A program made the position numbers and the translations under genes. 13,837 bases of DNA, from assembly GCA_031269405.1 (NCBI GenBank), contig JAISZE010000112.1, forward strand, positions 1-13,837, written 5' to 3'. Under the pieces are notes generated by a model. It ran no database searches, was not told where the DNA came from, and saw only the letters and a program-made list of their open reading frames with translations. This DNA is from Treponema sp. (lineage in GTDB: Bacteria; Spirochaetota; Spirochaetia; Treponematales; Breznakiellaceae). This document shows, in pieces, positions 1 to 6,667 of this stretch (the first letter of the stretch is position 1; each line of letters begins with the position of its first letter).

Positions 1-483
1 CGCTTAAACGGGCGTCCTCCTGCCGTTCCGCCGCGCATACTCCTCAGGCTTGAAACGGAAAAAAGTTTTGATTTTGTATACCGGGAAGCCGAAAGAATGG
101 CCGGGGAATTCCTTGACTCCGATCTCGGCAGGCGCTGCGCCGCTTCGCGGTACCGGGAAACCGAATTTCCCGTCATCAGCGCGGTCAGCTCCGGAGGAAG
201 GAATATTCCCGTAACAGGCCAGATCGATCTCCTCTTTGAAGAAGAAGACGCCGTCTGGATCGCGGATTTCAAAACCGACAGGATCGCAAGGCCCGAAGAT
301 CACTACGGCCAGCTTGCGGTTTATAAAAGGGCAGTTTCGGATATTTTCAAAAAACCCGTCAGGGCGTGGCTCTACTATCTCCGCACCGGAGACGGCAAGG
401 CGGTTGAGATCACCAGGGAGCTTGAAAAGATCCGCTTGGACGAACTCGCCCTGGCGGCGTGGCTTAATCCGCCCGTGCCCTAA
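1..483 (+). CDS. addA: AddA/RecB-type helicase-nuclease, C-terminal nuclease end (5' partial)
   Basis: The reading frame is open from the first base of the window and stops at TAA 481-483, so about 160 C-terminal residues are visible and the start lies outside. What is seen is a RecB-family PD-(D/E)XK nuclease core. A GQIDLLFEEEDAVWIADFKTD segment carries the first acidic residue (Asp of QIDLL) and the D-x-K pair (DFK), followed by the family's trailing motif HYGQLAVY. The stop comes about 60 residues after that motif, as in AddA (RexA) proteins, where this nuclease closes a UvrD-type helicase. In that family the domain degrades DNA ends during recombinational repair, acting with AddB in the cytoplasm. 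The helicase motifs are not in the window, so another UvrD/RecB-like helicase-nuclease cannot be excluded. The gene converges on the glycosidase at 690-2519, with a shared hairpin between them. Confidence 0.78.
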   Translation, partial: RLNGRPPAVPPRILLRLETEKSFDFVYREAERMAGEFLDSDLGRRCAASRYRETEFPVISAVSSGGRNIPVTGQIDLLFEEEDAVWIADFKTDRIARPEDHYGQLAVYKRAVSDIFKKPVRAWLYYLRTGDGKAVEITRELEKIRLDELALAAWLNPPVP

Positions 484-569
484 ACTTGGCCCGGACTATT
501 CGTGAAATACCGGAAGCGGGGGAAAGCCTGGGAGAAACATTTGGAATTCCCCGCCGGAGCGTACCGGAA

Positions 570-592
570 GACTTGACGCCCAGCGTCAAGTC
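570..592 (+). terminator. Candidate bidirectional terminator hairpin
   Basis: A perfect 10-bp inverted repeat, GACTTGACGC and GCGTCAAGTC, encloses a 3-nt loop (CCA) and is followed by TTT on the plus strand. It sits about 90 bp after the helicase-nuclease stop and about 100 bp after the stop of the convergent glycosidase, where a shared terminator would be expected. The U-tract is short on both strands, so intrinsic termination is inferred from position and stem strength. The rest of 484-689 shows no credible gene; only a duplicated 9-mer, TACCGGAAG (508-516 and 562-570), stands out. Confidence 0.55.
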
Positions 593-689
593 TTTCATAG
601 CGCAGGCGGACTCTATAAGCGTTTTTCACAGGGTTTTCCCCGCTCCCGGGTTTTATCAAAACGTGATTGCGGGTCAAGTTTAGCGCGGG

Positions 690-2519
690 TCAGAGCGGTT
701 TTTCCGGCCCTGCCGCATAACCGGCGTCAATTAAAGCAATCAGAGAAAGCAAACCGCCCCAGTGGTAGAATTTGTCGCTCTGTAGGGAGTCGCAGCCTTC
801 ACCGGTATCGGCGTTGTAATTTTCATGCACATGCCCTTTCTCCAGCCATTCTTTAAGGATAAGTTTCCTGCTTTTCGCCGCAAGATCCCTACAGGGCTCA
901 TCCAGTTCATGCACGCGCATAGCTATATACGCAAGGTAATTGCTCGGCGCCCAGATACGGCCCCTCCAGTACAGTTGATCTTTATATGCAGGCTCATTAC
1001 GCCCTGTATCGGGGATTATGTATTCACCGTAAAATTCGTTGCAGTTATAAAAGTGTTCATTTATCATCCGTTCCGCATGTTCTTTTGAAACTTTATCAGA
1101 AAAGAAGGCGTAGAAATTCGCAGCCGATACACTTCTGCTGAACGTCCCCGTATCCGTCCGTTTGTTGAGATAAAGGCCGAATTCATCATCCCACAATTCC
1201 TCCAGGCCCTGTTTGGATTTTTCCGCCCGTTCCCTCAGCTCAACCCCTTCCTTCCGTCCTGTTATATCCGCTAATTCCGCTAGTTTCTCGCAGTCCATAA
1301 TGTAAAGACCCGTAAGACCGACATCGGCAAGCTGCATCAGATGGTTTTTTTTATCAAACGGCACACCATCGTACATAGGCGAATTATCCATCCCGGATTC
1401 CAAAGCCGCCCCAAGGGTATCATTAACCCCTTCGGTTTCCCAGTGTTTTCCCGCCCTGGGCGTATAGGGATTGGAACCCCAGCAAAGCTGGCCGTTAGGA
1501 AGGAGTCGGTTTTCGGCAAACCAGCGGTTCCAGGCCAAGAGATCGTCAAAAAGATACTCTACAAGCCATTTTTCACGGTATATACGGAATATTTCCCTCA
1601 CCGCCAAACTTCCCACAGGGGGCTCTGAACGATCACGGCTCTTGTCGTCATCAGCGGCGCCGAAATTAGGAATAAACCCCGATTCTGTTTTTTCATGAGT
1701 TATCGCGATGGCGTTAGCATAAGCGAGATCCTTATTGTCCAGCATCGCAAGCATAGAAGAAAAATAGGTGTCCCAGTCAAAGAGCACATACCCGCCCCAA
1801 CCGATATTCCACAGACGGGAAACAGGGGAGCAAATCTGATCGTTTTCGGGTTCATAAATAGTATCCCAGGCCAGACAGGTCCTCATGGCGTTATATGCCT
1901 CTGAAAGATCTTTGTATTGAGCGTTCTGCCTCCACAATTCCCGCTTCTGTTGTTCCATGACGCCGCCAAGTTCACGGGCTGAAATCAGGCGGTCTGTCGA
2001 TATGGCAACGGATTTCGAAAGCTCCACTGCGATATAAGGATTGGTTATGCCGGTATTAAGCTGCCGGATCCGTTTTCCGTCTATAAAAAATTCGATTTCC
2101 CTTGAAGGGGTAGTTGCGAAAAGCCTTCCGCCCTCAAGCTGTGTGTACCCGCTCTTATTCCAGAGAATTGAAGCCGAAACAAACAGAGCCGGAGGTTTCA
2201 AGCTGTTTTTGACAGGTGTTACCAGCAAGTACTGCTCATCACCAAAAGCCGCGCTTTGGACCGTCATTTCGTGATCGCAGCATTTCAGGTTGAGCTCAGT
2301 ATAGGTTCCGTCAAAACTGCGCGGACCGGGATAGATTTTTTCATCCATATCTCCAAACCGCCCTATCAACGCTTCGCGCAGGACTTTTCCGGTATTAAAG
2401 TACTTAATGCCCAGACTCAGGGCGATTCCTTCGGGAAGCAGCACGTGGGTCAGGACGCTGTTGTTATACCATGTATTCCATCCGCACAGCATATTCCTCT
2501 TTAAGTGAGCGAAATCCAT
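690..2519 (-). CDS. GH63/MGH1-like glycoside hydrolase (trehalase/glucosidase superfamily)
   Basis: This 609-residue protein has the layout of GH63-type (alpha/alpha)6-barrel glycosidases such as YgjK and mannosylglycerate hydrolase. It has a beta-rich N-terminal part (about 1-180) and then the barrel. Visible signatures are WGGYVLFDWDTYF (241-253), ESGMDNSP (374-381), YWRGRIWAP (517-525), HENYNADTGEG (565-575) and WGGLLSLIAL (587-596). By analogy with GH63 enzymes, the Asp of DNSP (D378) would be the general acid and E566 the general base; both are present. No signal peptide is seen, so action in the cytoplasm on an imported alpha-glucoside or mannosyl compound is inferred. The exact substrate cannot be read from the sequence. 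ATG 2519 is preceded by GGAGG at a 6-nt spacing, and a second ATG 5 nt upstream is too close to that site. The gene is monocistronic, with a palindrome in its leader that suggests sugar-responsive control. Confidence 0.85.
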   Translation of the reverse strand: MDFAHLKRNMLCGWNTWYNNSVLTHVLLPEGIALSLGIKYFNTGKVLREALIGRFGDMDEKIYPGPRSFDGTYTELNLKCCDHEMTVQSAAFGDEQYLLVTPVKNSLKPPALFVSASILWNKSGYTQLEGGRLFATTPSREIEFFIDGKRIRQLNTGITNPYIAVELSKSVAISTDRLISARELGGVMEQQKRELWRQNAQYKDLSEAYNAMRTCLAWDTIYEPENDQICSPVSRLWNIGWGGYVLFDWDTYFSSMLAMLDNKDLAYANAIAITHEKTESGFIPNFGAADDDKSRDRSEPPVGSLAVREIFRIYREKWLVEYLFDDLLAWNRWFAENRLLPNGQLCWGSNPYTPRAGKHWETEGVNDTLGAALESGMDNSPMYDGVPFDKKNHLMQLADVGLTGLYIMDCEKLAELADITGRKEGVELRERAEKSKQGLEELWDDEFGLYLNKRTDTGTFSRSVSAANFYAFFSDKVSKEHAERMINEHFYNCNEFYGEYIIPDTGRNEPAYKDQLYWRGRIWAPSNYLAYIAMRVHELDEPCRDLAAKSRKLILKEWLEKGHVHENYNADTGEGCDSLQSDKFYHWGGLLSLIALIDAGYAAGPEKPL

Positions 2520-2545
2520 ATCATGCCTCCGGTATACGATCTATG

Positions 2546-2568
2546 ACTATCACATATCCTGTGATAGT
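2546..2568 (-). promoter_or_regulatory. Perfect 9+5+9 palindrome in the glycosidase leader (operator or RNA hairpin)
   Basis: The half-sites ACTATCACA and TGTGATAGT are exact reverse complements separated by TATCC. An outer CTATG/CATAG pair (2541-2545, 2576-2580) adds asymmetric symmetry. The palindrome lies 27 bp upstream of the glycosidase ATG and downstream of an A/T-rich stretch (2577-2605). On the minus strand that stretch offers a weak promoter, TTGTTT then TATGCC with 17-bp spacing. A repressor bound here would block the promoter-proximal transcript, which fits a catabolic glycosidase. The half-site order (TCACA...TGTGA) is the reverse of a CRP box, so I do not assign it to that family. 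As RNA it would form a 9-bp stem. Confidence 0.55.
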
Positions 2569-2606
2569 TCAATGGCATAGTGTATTATTTTTATTAAAAC
2601 AATAAG

Positions 2607-2639
2607 GGGCTGTCCAGGAAGTATCATTTCCGGCAGCCC
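2607..2639. other. Orphan interrupted hairpin
   Basis: GGGCTG (2607-2612) pairs with CAGCCC (2634-2639), and inside it GGAA (2617-2620) pairs with TTCC (2628-2631), leaving a 7-nt loop. T-rich sequence flanks it on both strands (TTATTGTTTT on the minus side, TGTTTGTTGT on the plus side). No intact gene ends here on either strand. It may be the terminator of a gene that has decayed (fragments at 2711-3238) or a leftover insertion-element end. Neither can be decided from this sequence. Confidence 0.35.
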
Positions 2640-2710
2640 TGTTTGTTGTCTATGTCGGTGTATTTGATTTTTTCTAAACGTTCAGAAGAGTTCTCCCTCC
2701 GCCATGCGCA

Positions 2711-3021
2711 TACCGGGGGTTCATACCTCTGCGGGGAGGCCGTAAGTATGTACCATTGGCAGGGATGTACATACCGTTAGTAGGGATGTACATACCGTTG
2801 ACAGGGATGTACTTACCGATGGTTCATACACACTGAATTTGATACGTCGCCCGCGAGCTTCAAGATACTGGGCAACGCGGACCTGGCAACGTGCTCGCCG
2901 TACCTGCTCCATTTTGGTGAGGAGGACCGGGGCAAGCGGGTGTATATCACCCTGCAATGGGAGAACGAGTCCGGGGGTGCGCGGGGACCCGGCGGAGATG
3001 CAAATGGCGATTATCCCGTAA
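2711..3021 (+). pseudogene. Frameshifted remnant of a repeat-bearing hypothetical protein with WEN...AIIP tail
   Basis: Three plus-strand frames join into one protein-like sequence. Frame A (about 2711-2833) encodes the YIPL heptads and ends at TGA 2834-2836. Frame B, from GAA 2835, encodes EFDTSPASFKILGNADLATC, then a LLHFGEEDRGKRVYITLQWE stretch and NESGGARGP. Frame C gives AEMQMAIIP and stops at TAA 3019-3021. The tail pattern (GKR-V-x4-WEN, GP, then xIQxAIIP at the very end) matches, from memory, a family of hypothetical proteins common in host-associated Treponema and Bacteroidetes, usually written as GPWSEIQ..IIP. The Trp codon expected after GP is lost at the second frameshift. The region is judged a decayed gene lacking its N-terminus. 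No function is known to me. Confidence 0.6.
2740..2823 (+). repeat. 21-bp tandem repeat, three clear units plus one degenerate
   Basis: Three consecutive 21-bp units start with AGGGATGTAC at 2761, 2782 and 2803. The first two differ only in their last three bases. The sequence 2740-2760 looks like a more diverged fourth unit. Because 21 is a multiple of three, the plus strand frame through ATG 2765 reads as a heptad peptide of the form GMYIPLV / GMYIPLT / GMYLPMV, with V/I/L swaps at one position and L/M at another. Conservative variation of this kind suggests the repeat was once translated on the plus strand. It probably belonged to the gene fragment that follows. Confidence 0.7.
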
Positions 3022-3060
3022 AGAAGCGGGAATCTGATAAAGAACCCCAGGGTTTCCTTT

Positions 3061-3238
3061 ATGGCCATTGACAACGAGGGCTACGGAGCGGCGAAGAACA
3101 TAGTGGGCGGCCCATTGGGAAAGCCTGCGGTACGCGGACACCCTGAACCGCATGCCCCTGGAACCGTACTGCCTCTTGAACCTGGCGCTGAACCAGGAAA
3201 TAGATTTGCCGAATACCCCATGCCTGGCTTTACCATAA
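3061..3238 (+). pseudogene. Frameshifted fragment of an unrecognised protein
   Basis: ATG 3061 begins MAIDNEGYGAAKNIVGG in one frame. From about 3104-3116 the next plus frame continues WESLRYADTLNRMPLEPYC and LLNLALNQEIDLPNTPCLAL, and stops at TAA 3236-3238. Both halves have GC-rich third codon positions and ordinary amino-acid composition, unlike the out-of-frame alternatives. This points to one short gene or gene end of about 60 codons, broken by a single frameshift near 3110-3118. I do not recognise the family. It lies directly after the WEN/AIIP remnant and may be debris from the same event. The 80 bp that follow (3239-3319) hold nothing I can identify. Confidence 0.4.
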
Positions 3239-3319
3239 GCTGCGGTCTCCGCGTCCGGTTCGCTCCCCCAAAGGCGGCGGGGAAAACGGCGGAAAGGAAA
3301 GACAGCAGCGGTAACGGGG

Positions 3320-3898
3320 ATGGATAGGTACGTGAAGAAACTTGTAACACTCCTTGTTGTCGTTCTGCTTGTTTTGGATTCCTGCGATTTGTTCACCTAC
3401 GGAAAACTCGGCGGCGCTGATTACACCAAAACCTACTGTCCTGACAGCCCGGACAAGGAAAACAAAGCGGTATTTGAAAGCATTATGTCTTCCCTGTCCG
3501 GCGTGTGGTATTCCCGCCATGCCGGCGTCGGCAGGCTCGACGGCTACCGTATCGGGAAATGGAGGCTGGATTATGAAGCGTTGATAAAAAACGCCGGAGC
3601 GGTAAACATCTTTAACGACGACAATGTCTTAATGGCTGCCCCCCCTCTGTGGCTTGACCGGTGGCCGGAGTCGTCGAGCGGCCAGCGCCCCTTCTTCGGC
3701 ATCTACTACCAGGTACTAAACAGGGATACCGTCCAAATAGCCAACGCCGTGAACCTGGCGGCCCTGTACAATGGGGAAGCGTATTACACCGAAACCAAAA
3801 CTCTGGAAGAAGCCATCGACAAGAATACTGTGGAGAACGAGGCTGAGTTTATCTCCTGGGGCGTGGTCATTCCCCAGGACAGGGAGCCCTGGCGGTGA
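3320..3898 (+). CDS. Putative lipoprotein of unknown function
   Basis: This 192-residue protein starts with a short basic segment (VKK), a very hydrophobic stretch (LVTLLVVVLLVL) and then DSC. That is a plausible spirochaetal lipobox with lipidation at Cys22, predicting a membrane-anchored surface or periplasmic protein. The mature part contains SLSGVWYSRHAGVGRLDGYR and GKWRLDY, followed by a mixed beta-like sequence with many aromatic residues. I recognise no domain. The start is uncertain: ATG 3320 has only GGGG directly against it, while the in-frame GTG at 3332 has GGA at a better distance and gives the compact signal MKKLVTLLVVVLLVLDSC. The gene stands alone and converges on the PFL gene with 16 bp between stops and no clear terminator. 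Confidence 0.6.
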   Translation: MDRYVKKLVTLLVVVLLVLDSCDLFTYGKLGGADYTKTYCPDSPDKENKAVFESIMSSLSGVWYSRHAGVGRLDGYRIGKWRLDYEALIKNAGAVNIFNDDNVLMAAPPLWLDRWPESSSGQRPFFGIYYQVLNRDTVQIANAVNLAALYNGEAYYTETKTLEEAIDKNTVENEAEFISWGVVIPQDREPWR

Positions 3899-3914
3899 AT
3901 TATTGCCGGACAGC

Positions 3915-5276
3915 CTAATTCCTGAACGAATGAATAGGCGCCGGGATACGTCCGCCCCGGGAAATAAAAGCCTCGCTGCCGGCTGAACTCACAGGCATAA
4001 CCGGGGCGCCTCCCAGGAGCCCGCCGAACTCGGCCCAGTCGCCGGCCTTTTTTCCCGGGACAGGGATGACCCGCACAGCAGTGGTTTTTTGGTTCACCAT
4101 ACCGATAGCCATCTCGTCAGCAATGATGGCGGAAATAGTCGAAGCCGGGGTGTTACCCGGAAGGGCTATCATGTCCAGGCCCACTGAACAGACCGAGGTC
4201 ATAGCTTCAAGCTTGTCCAGGCTGATGGAACCCTTCCTGACCGCTTCTATCATACCCTCGTCTTCAGACACAGGGATGAACGCGCCGGAAAAACCTCCGA
4301 CATGGGTGGAAGCCATGACGCCGCCTTTTTTCACCATATCCGTAAGCATTGCCAGCGCGGCGGTAGTGCCGTGGGCGCCTGCCGCTTCAAGGCCCATTTC
4401 CTCAAGGATCCTGGCAACAGAATCGCCCACCGCAGGGGTAGGGGCCAGGGAAAGGTCCAGTATGCCGAAAGGGACCCCCAGGCGTTTCGCCGCTTCCATG
4501 CCCACAAGCTGGCCCATACGGGTAATCTTAAAGGCCGTCTTTTTAATCACATCCGCAAGCTCGTCGAAGCCCGCGCTTTTATGGGACTCCAGGGCCGCCT
4601 TAATCACCCCTGGGCCCGAGACGCCCACGTTGAGGCAGCTTTCGCCCTCCCCGGGGCCGTGGAAAGCGCCGGCCATAAAGGGATTGTCCTCCGGTGCGTT
4701 GCAGAACACCACAAGCTTGGCGCAGCCTATGCTCTCCCGGTCTTTGGTCGCTTCGGCGGTTTTTTTGATTGTCTCGCCCATGAGCTTAACGGCGTTCATA
4801 TTGATGCCGCTCCTGGTGCTGGCGAGGTTCACCGACGAGCATACCCGTTCCGTAACTGCCAGGGCCTGGGGTATTGAAGCGATGAGTTTTTTGTCCCCTG
4901 CGGAAAGCCCTTTTTGCACCAGCGCTGAAAACCCGCCCGCAAAGTCGATGCCCAGTTCCCTGGCAACGCCGTCGATAGTCACGGCGTATGAAGTATAATC
5001 GTCATCATCTGAAGAACCCGCAACAAGCGCAATTGGCGTAAGGGCAATCCGCTTATTGATAATAGGAATTCCGTATTCCACCTCAATGTCCCGCCCGGTC
5101 TTCACCAGAGGCCCTGCTACACGCAGAAGCTTTTCCCGTATCCTGCTGCGGGTCTCTTGACCTGAAGAAGAAGCGCAGTCAAAGAGCGAGATACCCAAGG
5201 TGATACACCGTATATCCAGTTTGTGCCGCAGAAACATATCCACAGTCTCTTTTATCTCATAAGGCGTAAAAAGCAT
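3915..5276 (-). CDS. PFL/UPF0210 (DUF711) family protein
   Basis: The protein has 453 residues, the normal length for the UPF0210 family. Recognisable stretches are [20 protein letters not shown] and [14 protein letters not shown] at the N-terminus, a Gly/Ala-rich centre ([20 protein letters not shown]), [21 protein letters not shown], and near the C-terminus [20 protein letters not shown]. Family members share a fold related to pyruvate formate-lyase-like barrels and are usually encoded next to a small ACT protein, as here. The reaction is not established, and there is no glycyl-radical motif that would support PFL activity. It is the last gene of the minus operon, 17 bp after the ACT gene. 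AGGGAG lies 6 nt before ATG 5276. No signal peptide is seen, so it is cytoplasmic. Confidence 0.9.
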   Translation of the reverse strand: MLFTPYEIKETVDMFLRHKLDIRCITLGISLFDCASSSGQETRSRIREKLLRVAGPLVKTGRDIEVEYGIPIINKRIALTPIALVAGSSDDDDYTSYAVTIDGVARELGIDFAGGFSALVQKGLSAGDKKLIASIPQALAVTERVCSSVNLASTRSGINMNAVKLMGETIKKTAEATKDRESIGCAKLVVFCNAPEDNPFMAGAFHGPGEGESCLNVGVSGPGVIKAALESHKSAGFDELADVIKKTAFKITRMGQLVGMEAAKRLGVPFGILDLSLAPTPAVGDSVARILEEMGLEAAGAHGTTAALAMLTDMVKKGGVMASTHVGGFSGAFIPVSEDEGMIEAVRKGSISLDKLEAMTSVCSVGLDMIALPGNTPASTISAIIADEMAIGMVNQKTTAVRVIPVPGKKAGDWAEFGGLLGGAPVMPVSSAGSEAFISRGGRIPAPIHSFRN

Positions 5277-5293
5277 GATGTTCTCCCTGTTCC

Positions 5294-5560
5294 CTATATC
5301 CTGTGCATTGCGCTGAAGACCCCTTCATGCATGAGGCTGATGGAAACATCCATCTCCAGTCCAAGGCTGTTGAGTTCCGCCTTGATGGTTTCCAACGAGG
5401 AACCACGGGAAAGGTTCACCATCATCATCATGACGAAATTTCCTGAAAGTATGGTCTGGCTGATGTCCTCAATGTTGATATTGCGTTCAGCCAGAAAGGC
5501 GCTGACCCTGGCGATGATACCAACCTTGTCCGCGCCGACTACGGTGATAATGGCGTTCAT
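5294..5560 (-). CDS. ACT domain-containing protein (UPF0237)
   Basis: An 88-residue single ACT domain. It opens [20 protein letters not shown], the typical beta-strand and Gly-rich turn with the DKVGI motif where ACT domains bind small ligands. It continues [20 protein letters not shown] and a second beta strand, [13 protein letters not shown] domains usually sense amino acids and act as dimers. UPF0237 members are conserved partners of UPF0210 proteins, so regulation of the downstream PFL-family protein is the likely role (inference). The ATG follows the permease TAA with no gap, and GGAG lies within the end of the permease gene. Translation is therefore likely coupled. Confidence 0.9.
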   Translation of the reverse strand: MNAIITVVGADKVGIIARVSAFLAERNINIEDISQTILSGNFVMMMMVNLSRGSSLETIKAELNSLGLEMDVSISLMHEGVFSAMHRI

Positions 5561-6667
5561 TTAGTTCTCCTTGATATCGTGTTCTATAAGGAAAAGATCC
5601 AGCACTGTAAGGAAGAGTATTACAACCATCGGTCCCAGGACAACGCCGTTGAAACCAAAGGCGCTTACGCCTCCCAGAATCGCGAAAAAAATGATCAGCG
5701 GGTGAAGGTGTATGCGGTTTTGAAGAAACCAGGGCCGGATAAAATTATCTGCTGTGGAAATAAAGAAGCCCGAAACAGCAAGGAACGCGATACCGCCTGT
5801 AATATCGCCCGAAAAGACCCGGGCTAAACCCAGGGGAATCCATACAAGTCCCCCGCCGAAGATGGGGATAAAAACACATATAAACGTAAGGCCCGCGAAA
5901 ACCAGTGCCCCTTGTACCCGGAAGATGCGGAATATGATATATGCCATTAGAGTCTGTATAATAGCCACCAGGATGTACCCAAAAAACAGGTTCCTTGTTA
6001 TATCCATGAACTTTCCCATAATGGCGCTGATGTATTCCTTCCTGATAGGGACGGCGTGGAATATCAGCCTGGAAAGATAAGAACCGTCGGTGTAAAAAAA
6101 GAAGAGGCTGAAGGTCATAAGAAAAAGGCCGGCCACAAAGGTCCCCAGGTTCCGCACTATGGAACTAGAGAACTGGATCACATTCTGGAGTTCTGAACTG
6201 AAAACCCTCAGAAGCTGCTCCCGCAATTGATCGGCCCCTAGGTTTATCTGGCCAGAACTCAGGTTGACGATGACAGCCCCGGCTTTATCGAAAATATCCT
6301 GCAGCATGTCAGGGTTATTGTTCAGCAGATCCCTTGCCATGCTGAGGAGATCCACAATCTGGCGGAAAAACTGGAAGGTCACGAAAATAAGAGGGACAAG
6401 GATAATCACCACAGTCCCAAGGGCAAAAACCCCGGCGCACAGGCTTTTGAGTATTTTTCCCTTAATCGTGGAAAAGTCCAGATTTTTTATCAGCCTGTGG
6501 TGCAAAGGGGAAAAAACGATATAAACCAGAACGGACCAGAGCAGGACGGTAAAAAAGGGGGCAAAAAGCCTGCACACCGCAATAAAGAGCAGTATGAGTA
6601 TGACGCCGAACAATACGTTCTGGACTGTCCGCTGCGGCGGAGTAACGTTATCAGGTGTACCGCTCAT
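5561..6667 (-). CDS. AI-2E family transporter (PF01594-type permease)
   Basis: This is a 368-residue polytopic membrane protein. Hydrophobic segments lie near residues 17-35, 36-54 and 74-98. A soluble stretch spans about 100-170, and further segments lie near 172-192, 225-250, 258-285, 290-308 and 325-358. Family signatures are visible: PIFGGGLVWIPLGL, then DNFIRPWFLQNRIHLHPLII and ILGGVSAFGFNGVVLGPMV. Characterised members export varied substrates or act as cation/proton antiporters, so the AI-2 name should not be read as function. The ATG overlaps the TGA of the TPR gene (ATGA, 6664-6667), and the stop abuts the ACT gene start. It is thus the central gene of the five-gene operon. The final SGTPDN N-terminus is short and cytoplasmic. 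Confidence 0.88.
   Translation of the reverse strand: MSGTPDNVTPPQRTVQNVLFGVILILLFIAVCRLFAPFFTVLLWSVLVYIVFSPLHHRLIKNLDFSTIKGKILKSLCAGVFALGTVVIILVPLIFVTFQFFRQIVDLLSMARDLLNNNPDMLQDIFDKAGAVIVNLSSGQINLGADQLREQLLRVFSSELQNVIQFSSSIVRNLGTFVAGLFLMTFSLFFFYTDGSYLSRLIFHAVPIRKEYISAIMGKFMDITRNLFFGYILVAIIQTLMAYIIFRIFRVQGALVFAGLTFICVFIPIFGGGLVWIPLGLARVFSGDITGGIAFLAVSGFFISTADNFIRPWFLQNRIHLHPLIIFFAILGGVSAFGFNGVVLGPMVVILFLTVLDLFLIEHDIKEN

Noticed and set aside
486..683. Overlapping 65-residue frames on both strands after the helicase-nuclease
   Set aside because: No ribosome site, no family resemblance, and they span the terminator hairpin.
2740..2823. Possible CRISPR-like repeats
   Set aside because: Units are directly adjacent with no spacers, so this is a tandem repeat and not an array.
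2721..3074. Minus-strand 117-residue frame through the 21-bp repeats
   Set aside because: It also reads the repeats as heptads because the unit is a multiple of three, but its non-repeat part shows no family resemblance, whereas the plus strand does.
2947..3396. Minus-strand 149-residue frame across the debris region
   Set aside because: Arg/Ser-rich, no motif, and antisense to the more protein-like plus-strand fragments; it also runs into the lipoprotein gene.
2607..3914. Insertion element bounded by GGCTGTCC at 2608-2615 and its complement GGACAGCC at about 3908
   Set aside because: Only about 8-9 bases match, there are no flanking duplications and no transposase between; chance similarity is likely.
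4066..4998. Long plus-strand open frame (310 residues) across the PFL gene
   Set aside because: It is antisense to a clear UPF0210 gene, has a Ser/Pro/Ala-rich composition typical of a shadow frame, and has no ribosome site or recognisable motif.
5279..5293. Separate promoter for the PFL gene
   Set aside because: The gap to the ACT gene is 17 bp and holds only the ribosome site.
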